Positions 1-6,397 of a stretch of 15,926 bases of DNA are shown in pieces (positions within the stretch are counted from its first letter, which is position 1; every line of letters starts with the position of its first letter). The stretch lies in the NCBI GenBank assembly GCA_039812685.1, contig JBDIBB010000088.1, positions 1 to 15,926 of the forward strand. Reading direction: 5' to 3'. This DNA comes from JBDIBB01 sp039812685. GTDB lineage: Bacteria; Acidobacteriota; Vicinamibacteria; Vicinamibacterales; JAFNAJ01. A program made the position numbers and the translations under genes. Below the pieces are notes generated by a model. That model did not search any database. It saw only the letters and a list, made by a program, of their open reading frames with translations, and was not told the DNA's origin.

Positions 1-1210
1 GGTTCGCGGCGCGCGGCGCGCGGCGGGGCGCGGGCGCCGGGGCCGGCTCGGGCTGCCGCACGCGTGCGACGAGCGCCTTCAGGTCGTCGTCGCGCACCAC
101 CTTTTGCTGGTCGGCCAGCGCCACCATCTCGCGGTACACGCGATCGAGTTCGAAGCGGCTGAGGCCGAAGCCGAGCGCCTCGCAGCGCGAGGCCACGGCG
201 TGACGCCCCGAGTGCTTGCCGAGCACCAGCGTCGTGCCGGGCACGCCCACGTCCTCCGGTCGCATGATCTCGTAGGTGCGGCGATCCTTGAGCATGCCGT
301 CCTGGTGGATGCCGGCCTCGTGGGCGAACGCGTTGCGGCCGACGATCGCCTTGTTGGACTGGACCGCCTGGCCGGTGACCTCGCAGAGCAACTGGCTGCA
401 CGCGTAGAGCGCCGGCGTGTGGATCCCCGTGTCGAAGGCCGCGCGGTCGGGGCGCACCCGCGAGACCATCACGACCTCCTCGAGCGCGGCATTGCCGGCG
501 CGCTCGCCGATCCCGTTGATCGTGCACTCCACCTGGCGCGCGCCGCCGCGCACCGCCGCGAGGCTGTTGGCCACGGCCAGGCCGAGGTCGTTGTGGCAGT
601 GCGTGCTGAACACGGCCCGGTGCGCGTTGGGCACGCGGCCGAGGATCGCGGCGAAGAACGCCTCGATCTCGTCCGGCGTGCAGTAGCCCACCGTGTCGGG
701 CAGGTTGATGGTGGTCGCGCCGGCGTCGATCACCGTCTCCACCACGCGGCAGAGGAAGTCGAGGTCGCTGCGCGTGGCGTCCTCGGCCGAGAACTGCACG
801 TCGGTGGTCGCGTGGCGGGCGCGGCGCACCGCGCGCTCGGCGGCGGCCAGGCACTGCTCGCGCGTCATCCGGAGCTTCCGCTCGAGGTGCAGGTCGGAGG
901 TGGCGATGAAGGTGTGGATCCGCGGCCGGACGGCCGGCGCCAGCGCCTGCGCGGCGCAGTCGATGTCGGCGTCGCTGGCCCGCGCGAGCGCGGCCACCAC
1001 GGGGCGCCGCACGGCGGCGGCCACCGCGTGCACCGCCTGCGCGTCGGCGGCCGAGGCGATGGGGAACCCCGCCTCGAGGACGTCGACCCCGAGCGCGTCG
1101 AGTTCGCGGGCCATCCGCAGCTTCTCGGGAATCGTCATCGAGAAGCCGGGCGACTGCTCACCGTCGCGCAGCGTCGTATCGAATACCGTCACCGTGGGCC
1201 GCTGGTCCAT
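1..1210 (-). CDS. leuA: 2-isopropylmalate synthase, 3' end cut by window edge
   Basis: Condenses acetyl-CoA with 2-oxoisovalerate, the first committed step of leucine synthesis, in the cytoplasm. The frame reads leftward from ATG 1210-1208 and is still open at base 1 (403 codons visible). The N-terminus carries the HMGL-like synthase signature FDTTLRDGEQSPG (residues 10-22, with the conserved Arg15-Asp16). The metal-binding HCHNDLG follows (His204, His206), then NGIGERAGN and GRNAFAHEAGIHQDG. The catalytic barrel and linker subdomain are present; the C-terminal leucine-sensing dimer domain would lie outside the window. After about residue 385 the chain becomes an Ala/Pro/Arg-rich linker (PEPAPAPAPRRAPRAA). 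A GGAG-type ribosome site lies just upstream (CGGAGCGAGGCACG before ATG). Homocitrate or citramalate synthase share the fold; adjacent leuCD make LeuA the best call. The gene is divergent from a LysR regulator. Confidence 0.93.
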   Translation of the reverse strand, partial: MDQRPTVTVFDTTLRDGEQSPGFSMTIPEKLRMARELDALGVDVLEAGFPIASAADAQAVHAVAAAVRRPVVAALARASDADIDCAAQALAPAVRPRIHTFIATSDLHLERKLRMTREQCLAAAERAVRRARHATTDVQFSAEDATRSDLDFLCRVVETVIDAGATTINLPDTVGYCTPDEIEAFFAAILGRVPNAHRAVFSTHCHNDLGLAVANSLAAVRGGARQVECTINGIGERAGNAALEEVVMVSRVRPDRAAFDTGIHTPALYACSQLLCEVTGQAVQSNKAIVGRNAFAHEAGIHQDGMLKDRRTYEIMRPEDVGVPGTTLVLGKHSGRHAVASRCEALGFGLSRFELDRVYREMVALADQQKVVRDDDLKALVARVRQPEPAPAPAPRRAPRAAN

Positions 1211-1259
1211 CGTGCCTCGCTCCGTGGGTGGATCCCCGACTGAAGGACCCGGAAGATGG

Positions 1260-1277
1260 AAGGTGTCAGTAGACCTT
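1260..1277. promoter_or_regulatory. Dyad in the leuA/lysR divergent region, possible operator
   Basis: The inverted repeat AAGGT-N8-ACCTT overlaps the proposed leuA -10 and reaches the -35 of the divergent gene. LysR-type regulators usually bind imperfect dyads between themselves and a divergent target, which is the basis for the suggestion. The spacing is not the classic T-N11-A, so this is a tentative site. A second, weaker dyad is TTAT-N15-ATAA at 1300-1322. Confidence 0.3.
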
Positions 1278-1297
1278 GCGCGGCAGCCCGTGGTCAA
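1268..1297 (-). promoter_or_regulatory. Candidate leuA promoter
   Basis: Read on the minus strand there is TTGACC (1297-1292), an 18-base spacer, and TCTACT (1273-1268), 5/6 and 4/6 matches to sigma-70 -35 and -10 boxes. It would start transcription near 1261, giving a leader of about 50 bases before the leuA ATG at 1210. Prediction from sequence only. Confidence 0.4.
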
Positions 1298-1306
1298 ATT
1301 TATAAT
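1276..1306 (+). promoter_or_regulatory. Candidate promoter of the lysR-type gene
   Basis: A perfect -10 hexamer TATAAT (1301-1306) sits in a short AT-rich island inside very GC-rich DNA. A weak -35 (TTGCGC, 1276-1281) is 19 bases upstream. Expected start is near 1313, about 40 bases before the regulator's ATG at 1353. It overlaps the leuA promoter candidate on the other strand, so the two genes would share one control region. Confidence 0.45.
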
Positions 1307-1352
1307 CCTTACCGAAACATAACGTCAGCCGGCCACCCCCAAGCCCCTGCCG

Positions 1353-2321
1353 ATGCAGCTCGCCGAGCTCCAGGTCTTTCTCACCGTCGCCAACGAGCGC
1401 AGTTTCTCGAAGGCGGCCGCCCGCCTGCACCGCACGCAGCCGGCCATCAGCCAGGCCGTCCGCCGCCTCGAGGATCTGCTGGGCGAGCGCCTCTTCGACC
1501 GGTCGGCCAAGGACGGCAAGCTCACCGATGCCGGCCGCGTGCTCTACGAGTACGCGCAGCGGCTCCTCGGGCTGGCCGAGGAGGCCGAGCGTGCCGTCCG
1601 CGAACTGCGCGACCTCAAGCGCGGCCGTGTCGTCATCGGCGCCAACGAGGCCGCCGCGCACGTCCTGCTGCCGCTCGTCGCCAGCTTCCGCCGCGCCCAT
1701 CCGCGCATCCAGGTCGAGGTGCGGCGCCTGCCCTCGCGCACCATCGGCGCCGCCGTCCTCGAGCGCAACCTCGACTTCGGCGTGCTCAGCTTCCTGCCCG
1801 CCGAACAGGGGCTCGGCGCGGTGGTGATCGGCGCCGACGAGTTCGTGATGCTGGTCCCGCCCGGCCATCCGCTGGCGTCGCGGCGCCAGGTGTCGATGGC
1901 CGAATTCGCCCGCGAGACGGTGGTGGCCCACAACGAGACCTCGCCGGCGCGCGAGCGCGTGCTGCGGCTCTTCGAGCAGCGCCACGAGCCGATCAACATC
2001 CAGGTGGCGCTGCCGAGCCTGGATGCCATCAAGCGCGCCGTGGAGATGGGCATGGGGGTGGCGCTGCTGCCGCGGCGCTGCGCGACGGCTGAGCTGGCCC
2101 GCGGCACGCTCGCCGCGGTCCGTGTGGCGCAGGTGCGCCTGCCCCGCCAGCTCCGCCTCGTGTTTCGTGCGTCCGGGCAGCGTTCGGCCGCCGCCGAGTC
2201 GTTTCTCGAGGCCGCGCGCCAGTACCACGACGAACTGTCCGCCCAGCACGTGCCCGTCGGTCCACCCACGCGGGCCGGCCGGAAGCCCCAGGCCCCAGGC
2301 CCCAAGCCTCAAGCCCTCTAA
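1353..2321 (+). CDS. LysR-type transcriptional regulator, probably of leucine genes
   Basis: A 322-residue cytoplasmic DNA-binding regulator. Residues about 3-62 form the winged helix-turn-helix (FLTVANERSFSKAAARLH, then TQPAISQAVRRLE and LGERLFDR). Residues about 90-295 form the periplasmic-binding-protein-like effector domain (GRVVIGANEAAAHVLLPLV, VLVPPGHPLA and the MGMGVALLP turn). The start follows the usual LysR N-terminus (MQLAELQVFLTVA); no clear ribosome site precedes it. The last residues (KPQAPGPKPQAL) are not part of the fold: they are the translation of a heptamer DNA repeat. It is divergent from leuA and 15 bases upstream of leuC in the same direction, so it probably controls leuA and/or leuCD. 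The effector is unknown; the intermediate 2-isopropylmalate or leucine are natural guesses. Functional assignment rests on context only. Confidence 0.9.
   Translation: MQLAELQVFLTVANERSFSKAAARLHRTQPAISQAVRRLEDLLGERLFDRSAKDGKLTDAGRVLYEYAQRLLGLAEEAERAVRELRDLKRGRVVIGANEAAAHVLLPLVASFRRAHPRIQVEVRRLPSRTIGAAVLERNLDFGVLSFLPAEQGLGAVVIGADEFVMLVPPGHPLASRRQVSMAEFARETVVAHNETSPARERVLRLFEQRHEPINIQVALPSLDAIKRAVEMGMGVALLPRRCATAELARGTLAAVRVAQVRLPRQLRLVFRASGQRSAAAESFLEAARQYHDELSAQHVPVGPPTRAGRKPQAPGPKPQAL
2283..2317 (+). repeat. Heptamer tandem repeat, five units
   Basis: Five consecutive 7-base units: AAGCCCC, AGGCCCC, AGGCCCC, AAGCCTC, AAGCCCT. They encode the tail of the LysR-type regulator. Because 7 is not a multiple of 3, three units give a 7-residue peptide period (KPQAPGP then KPQA). 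The array ends two bases before the stop codon and 19 bases before leuC. Confidence 0.8.
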
Positions 2322-2324
2322 AAT
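2319..2324 (+). promoter_or_regulatory. Candidate -10 box immediately upstream of leuC
   Basis: TAAAAT, which includes the TAA stop of the regulator gene, matches five of six bases of TATAAT and ends 12 bases before the leuC ATG at 2337. A start 6-7 bases downstream would give a leader of about six bases. No Shine-Dalgarno sequence precedes leuC, which fits a nearly leaderless transcript. The alternative is simple read-through from the regulator gene. No -35 box is evident. Confidence 0.3.
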
Positions 2325-2336
2325 ACAGTGACCACC

Positions 2337-3758
2337 ATGCCACAGACCCTGCTGCAGAAAGTCTGGGACGCCCACACCGTGCGCCGCCTGCCCAGCGGGC
2401 AGACCCAGCTCTTCATCGGCCTGCACCTGGTGCACGAAGTCACCTCGCCGCAGGCCTTCGACGCATTGCGCCAGCGCGGGTGGCCGGTCCGCTTCCCGCG
2501 GCGCACCTTCGCCACCGTCGACCACATCGTCCCGACCCGCGACGCGGCGCGACCGTTCGCCGACGTCATGGCCGAGGCGATGATGACCGCGCTCGAACGC
2601 AACTGCCGCGAGTTCGGCGTCCCGCTCTGGGGGCTCTCCGACCAGCGGCAGGGCATCGTCCACGTCATCGGGCCCGAGCTCGGCCTCACGCAACCCGGGA
2701 TGACTATCGCCTGCGGTGACAGCCACACCTCCACGCACGGCGCGTTCGGCTCTGTGGCCTTCGGCATCGGCACCTCCCAGGTGCGCGACGTGCTCGCCAG
2801 CCAGTGCCTTGCGATGGAGCCGCTGAAGGTGCGGCGCATCCGCGTGGAGGGCGACCTCGCCGAGGGCGTCTACGCCAAGGACGTCGTGCTGGCGATCATC
2901 GCGCGGCTGGGCGTGAAGGGGGGTGTTGGCTACGCCTACGAATACGCCGGCTCCACCATCGAGGGCCTGTCGATGGATGGCCGCATGACGATCTGCAACA
3001 TGTCGATCGAGGGCGGGGCGCGCGTCGGCTACGTCAACCCGGACGCCACGACGTTCGACTACCTGCGCGGCCGGCCGTTTGCGCCGTCCGGCGACGCCTT
3101 CGATCGTGCCGTCTCGTGGTGGCGCTCGATGGCGTCGGACCCGGGCGCGCCGTACGACGACGAGGTGGTGATGGAGGCGGCGGCGCTCGAGCCCATCGTC
3201 ACCTGGGGCGTGCACCCCGGTCAGTCGGTGCCCGTCTCGGGCCGGCTGCCCGCGCCATCCGAGGCACCGCCGGAGGAACGGCAGAACGTCGCCGACGCCC
3301 TGGCGTTCATGGGCTTCGACGCGGGCGCGCCGATCGCCGGCACCCCCATCGACGTCGCCTTCATCGGATCGTGCACCAACTCGCGGCTCTCGGATCTGCG
3401 CGAGGCGGCGCGCGTCGTCGGGGGACAGCGCATCGCCAGGAGCGTCAAGGGCCTCGTGGTGCCCGGGTCGCGCGCGGTCCGGCGCGCGGCCGAGGCCGAG
3501 GGCCTGCACGAGGTGTTTCTCGCGGCCGGATTCGAGTGGCGCGACGCCGGCTGCTCGATGTGCCTCGGCATGAACCCGGACCGGCTGGAAGGCCGTCAGA
3601 TCAGCGCCTCGTCGTCGAACCGCAACTTCAAGGGACGCCAGGGCAGCCCCACCGGGCGCACGCTGCTGATGTCGCCCGCCATGGTCGCGGCGGCGGCCGT
3701 CGCGGGTGAGGTGGTCGACCTGAGGCAGGTCCTGCGGGCCGGAGGAGGTGCGCGATGA
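2337..3758 (+). CDS. leuC: 3-isopropylmalate dehydratase large subunit
   Basis: With LeuD it isomerises 2-isopropylmalate to 3-isopropylmalate through an aconitase-type [4Fe-4S] cluster. The 473 residues fit the bacterial family (about 466). The three cluster ligands are visible: Cys346 in GSCTNSR, and Cys406 and Cys409 in CSMCLGMN. GDSHTSTHGAFG near residue 125 and the SSSNRNFKGRQG segment are also typical. I chose ATG 2337 (MPQTLLQKVWDAHTVR) because LeuC proteins begin this way. An in-frame GTG at 2328 would add only three residues. No ribosome site is visible at either start. The stop overlaps the leuD start (ATGA), so the subunits are translationally coupled. It follows the LysR-type gene by 15 bases. 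No truncation or missing active-site residue is seen. Confidence 0.96.
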   Translation: MPQTLLQKVWDAHTVRRLPSGQTQLFIGLHLVHEVTSPQAFDALRQRGWPVRFPRRTFATVDHIVPTRDAARPFADVMAEAMMTALERNCREFGVPLWGLSDQRQGIVHVIGPELGLTQPGMTIACGDSHTSTHGAFGSVAFGIGTSQVRDVLASQCLAMEPLKVRRIRVEGDLAEGVYAKDVVLAIIARLGVKGGVGYAYEYAGSTIEGLSMDGRMTICNMSIEGGARVGYVNPDATTFDYLRGRPFAPSGDAFDRAVSWWRSMASDPGAPYDDEVVMEAAALEPIVTWGVHPGQSVPVSGRLPAPSEAPPEERQNVADALAFMGFDAGAPIAGTPIDVAFIGSCTNSRLSDLREAARVVGGQRIARSVKGLVVPGSRAVRRAAEAEGLHEVFLAAGFEWRDAGCSMCLGMNPDRLEGRQISASSSNRNFKGRQGSPTGRTLLMSPAMVAAAAVAGEVVDLRQVLRAGGGAR

Positions 3759-4357
3759 GTGCCAGGGCCATCACCTGCGTCCAGGGAACCGGGCTGCCGC
3801 TGCGCGGCCACGACATCGACACCGACCGCATCATCCCCGCCCGCTACCTGCGCGCGGTGACCTTCGAAGGTCTCGAGCGCCACGTCTTCGAGGACGATCG
3901 GCGCGGGTGGGCCGGCGCCGGCGCACACCCCTTCGACCGCGACGAGTGGCGCGGCGCGGCGGTGCTCGTGGTCAACGCGAACTTCGGCTGCGGATCCTCG
4001 CGCGAGCACGCCCCGCAGGCCCTGCAGCGCCGCGGCCTCCAGGCGATCGTCGGCGAGTCGTTCTCGGAGATCTTCTTCGGCAACGCGCTTGCACTCGGCC
4101 TGCCCTGCGCGAGCATCGGGCCGGCCGACGCGACGTGGCTGCAGCAGCTCCTCGAGGATGCCCCGGACACGCAGGTGGTCCTGGATCTCGAGACGATGAC
4201 GGTGAGCGCCGCGGGACGGGTCGTGCCTGCCAGCATGCCCGCCTCGGCGCGTGACGCGCTGGTGTCTGGCGCCTGGGATGCCACCGGCCTGCTGCTGGCC
4301 CGCGGCGAAGAGGTCGACGCCGTGGCCGCGCGCCTGCCGTACGTTTCGGACTGGTAA
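3755..4357 (+). CDS. leuD: 3-isopropylmalate dehydratase small subunit
   Basis: This 200-residue subunit supplies the swivelling C-terminal aconitase domain that completes the LeuCD active site. Diagnostic stretches are DIDTDRIIPARYL near the N-terminus and NFGCGSSREHAPQAL from residue 76, followed by AIVGESFSEIFFGNALALG. Length equals the usual bacterial LeuD (about 200). The ATG at 3755 overlaps the leuC stop by four bases. It is preceded by a strong ribosome site, GGAGGAGG at 3741-3748, six bases upstream. This is one of the clearest Shine-Dalgarno sequences in the window and lies inside the end of leuC. It is the last gene of the leu unit; leuB is not seen downstream. Confidence 0.96.
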   Translation: MSARAITCVQGTGLPLRGHDIDTDRIIPARYLRAVTFEGLERHVFEDDRRGWAGAGAHPFDRDEWRGAAVLVVNANFGCGSSREHAPQALQRRGLQAIVGESFSEIFFGNALALGLPCASIGPADATWLQQLLEDAPDTQVVLDLETMTVSAAGRVVPASMPASARDALVSGAWDATGLLLARGEEVDAVAARLPYVSDW

Positions 4358-4366
4358 CCGGAACTG

Positions 4367-4389
4367 ACCGGAGCTGGCGGCTGACCGGT
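4367..4389. terminator. Candidate hairpin between convergent leuD and NifU-like gene
   Basis: ACCGG-AGC, loop TGGCG, GCT, two-base bulge GA, then CCGGT can fold into an eight-pair stem in the 35-base gap between the convergent stops. No T-run follows on either strand, so intrinsic termination is uncertain. Confidence 0.3.
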
Positions 4390-4392
4390 GGC

Positions 4393-4662
4393 TCAGACCA
4401 CCTGGATGCCTTCGAGATCGGGAACCTGCTCGCGGAGGTAGGTTTCCACGCCGAGATAGAGCGTCACCGCCGCGCTCGGGCAGCCCGCGCAGTTGCCGAC
4501 GAGCCGTACCCGGGCGCGCCGGTCCACCACGCCGAGCAGTTCGATGTCGCCCCCGTCACGCTGCAGGAAGGGGCGAATCCGGTCGAGCGCAGCCTGCACC
4601 CGCGCGTGGTCGGGCACGTCCACGTCTCCGTTGCGGCCAGCCGTCCGAGCCAGATCCAGCAT
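4393..4662 (-). CDS. NifU C-terminal-domain (Nfu-like) Fe-S scaffold protein
   Basis: A small cytoplasmic protein of 89 residues consisting of one Nfu domain. The family assembles or carries Fe-S clusters through a CxxC pair; here this is Cys58 and Cys61 in GNCAGCPSA. The preceding LDRIRPFLQRDGGDIELLGV segment is the typical start of the domain (VRPxLxxDGGDIELV in the family). I chose ATG 4662 because the domain begins soon after. A GGGGA ribosome-like sequence lies nine bases upstream, and the longer in-frame extension to 4872 has no domain character. It converges on leuD. Since LeuCD needs a [4Fe-4S] cluster, the neighbourhood suggests, but does not prove, a supply role. Confidence 0.85.
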   Translation of the reverse strand: MLDLARTAGRNGDVDVPDHARVQAALDRIRPFLQRDGGDIELLGVVDRRARVRLVGNCAGCPSAAVTLYLGVETYLREQVPDLEGIQVV

Positions 4663-4882
4663 CGCGGTTCCCCTTCGGCCTCCGGCCCGGTGTCGCGGGA
4701 GCCACACCGGCCGCCGGCAGCCGCTGGGCTCACTACAAAGCCCGTGCCGGGGCGCGGGGGCCGGGATAAGATGAGCAAACGGGGCGATCCGCGAAGAGAT
4801 CCACGGGAGGGCCGCTGCGGTTCCTGACGGCGCGGCCCCAAAATGCCCCCGGTGTGGCGGTTTCGCCGCCAAGTCTCAACGC
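4663..4882. other. Divergent intergenic region, NifU-like gene / histidine kinase
   Basis: 220 bases without a convincing gene. It contains a weak plus-strand -10-like TAAGAT (4767-4772) with no good -35. A small perfect hairpin GGCGG-TTTCG-CCGCC lies at 4856-4870, ending 12 bases before the kinase GTG start. Promoters for both flanking genes must lie here, but none is clear. Confidence 0.4.
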
Positions 4883-6394
4883 GTGGCCCTCCGCATCCGA
4901 CTCGCCCTCGTCGTCGCCGTTGTCGTCGCCCTCGTGCTGGCGCTGCGCGCCGTGCTCCAGGTGCACCTGCTCGAGCGGCGCGTGGAGCGCGCCACGCACG
5001 ACCTCGTCGAGACCAGCGCACGGCAACTGGCCGACGCCCTGGCGGCCATCGACTGGCCCGTGCCGCAGGAGAGCCTCGACGACATGCTGGAGAGCATCGC
5101 CGAGCAGCCGGGACTGCTGCGCGTCACGGTCCTTCCGGCTCCGGGCGGCGGGGTGCTGCCGGAAGCCACCAGCGGTTCCACCGTCCACGACGACGAGCGG
5201 GCCCTGGCCGACCTGGCGCTGAGGTCGGGAAGCGCCCGGATGGGATCGGCACGCGACGATGCGGTGATGGGCGCCGCGCCAGTGTGGCATCAGGGCCGGA
5301 CGGTGGGAGCGGTCGTCGTGAGCGCCTCGCTGGTGGAGGCCCGCGATCTGGCGGCCAGCGAACGGCGCCTCACGCCGTGGTTCGCCCTCGGGGCGCTGGC
5401 CGTCATCACCGTCCTGCTGACGGCGTTCGCCCATCGGTACGTGGAGCGGCCCATCGCGCTGATCCTCGAGACGATCCAGCGGGCGGGAGCCGGCGATCTC
5501 GAGGCGCGCGTCGATCTGCCCCGGCGCGACGAGCTGGGACGCCTGGCGGCGGGGCTCAACGAGACGCTCGACCGGCTGCGCGACCTCGATGCCGCCCAGC
5601 GCCAGCGCATCGACGAAGCCACCGCGGAACTGCGCAGGAGCAACGACGATCTCGTGCGCAGCTACCAGCGGATGTTCGCGCTGCGCGAGGCGCTGGCCCG
5701 CACCGAGCAGACGGCGGCGGCCGGACAGACGGCGGCCAACCTCGCGCACCAGATCGGGACGCCGCTCAACCTCGTGTCCGGCTACGTGCAGATGATGCTC
5801 GAGGAGCCCGGGATCGACGCCCGGCAGGCCGATCGGCTCCGGACGATCCAGGAGCAGATCAAGAAGGTCACCGGCTACATCCGGACGACGCTCGACCACG
5901 TACGGCTCCCGGCCGCCCGGCGCGAGCCCATCTTCCTGGGCCCGATGCTCCGGCGCATCGTCGACGTGTCACGTCCGCGGCTGCACGCCTCGGGCATCGG
6001 CCTCACGCTCGAGGTGTCCGACGACCTGCCCTGGCTGCAGGGCGATCCCGTGCGGCTGGAGCTCGCGCTACTGAACCTGATCAAGAACAGCCTGGACGCG
6101 ATGCCCGACGGCGGTCACGTGCGCGTGACGGCCCGGCGCGAGGGCGAGGGCACGCGCATCGAGGTGGCCGACACCGGGCCCGGCATTCCCGAGGCGCTGG
6201 GACGCCGCATCTTCGACCCCTGGGTCACCACCAAGCCCGTCGGCGAGGGCACCGGGCTGGGCCTTGCCTTCACCCGCGAGGTGGTCCTCGCGCACGGCGG
6301 CACGATCGACGTGCACAACGCGCCGGGCGAGGGCGCCACGTTCACCATCGGCCTGCCGGGCAGGCCCGGCTCGCCAGCCATCCGCGAGGTCTGA
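4883..6394 (+). CDS. Membrane sensor histidine kinase (HAMP, HisKA, HATPase_c)
   Basis: A 503-residue inner-membrane kinase. One transmembrane helix is at about residues 5-26 and a second at about 167-186, enclosing a 140-residue extracytoplasmic sensor region of no recognised family. A HAMP linker (about 187-240) and a coiled-coil segment follow. The phosphoacceptor is His289 in AHQIGTPLN. The ATPase domain shows the N box NLIKNSLDA (Asn402 the second Asn), G1 DTGPGIP near 430 and G2 GEGTGLGLAF near 455. The residue after the phosphorylated His is Gln rather than the usual Glu or Asp. Translation appears to start at GTG 4883, directly before the first membrane helix, without a clear ribosome site. 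It is followed after three bases by the response regulator gene, so the two form one operon. Signal unknown. Confidence 0.92.
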   Translation: MALRIRLALVVAVVVALVLALRAVLQVHLLERRVERATHDLVETSARQLADALAAIDWPVPQESLDDMLESIAEQPGLLRVTVLPAPGGGVLPEATSGSTVHDDERALADLALRSGSARMGSARDDAVMGAAPVWHQGRTVGAVVVSASLVEARDLAASERRLTPWFALGALAVITVLLTAFAHRYVERPIALILETIQRAGAGDLEARVDLPRRDELGRLAAGLNETLDRLRDLDAAQRQRIDEATAELRRSNDDLVRSYQRMFALREALARTEQTAAAGQTAANLAHQIGTPLNLVSGYVQMMLEEPGIDARQADRLRTIQEQIKKVTGYIRTTLDHVRLPAARREPIFLGPMLRRIVDVSRPRLHASGIGLTLEVSDDLPWLQGDPVRLELALLNLIKNSLDAMPDGGHVRVTARREGEGTRIEVADTGPGIPEALGRRIFDPWVTTKPVGEGTGLGLAFTREVVLAHGGTIDVHNAPGEGATFTIGLPGRPGSPAIREV

Positions 6395-6397
6395 TTC

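Noticed and set aside
1266..3509. 747-codon open frame on the minus strand opposite the LysR-type gene and leuC
   Set aside because: Arg/His/Asp-rich composition with no domain, exactly antisense to two genes with clear family motifs. This is a common artefact of GC-rich third positions.
4663..4872. 70-residue N-terminal extension of the NifU-like protein
   Set aside because: Pro/Arg-rich without domain features; ATG 4662 has a ribosome-like sequence and gives a normal Nfu-domain length.
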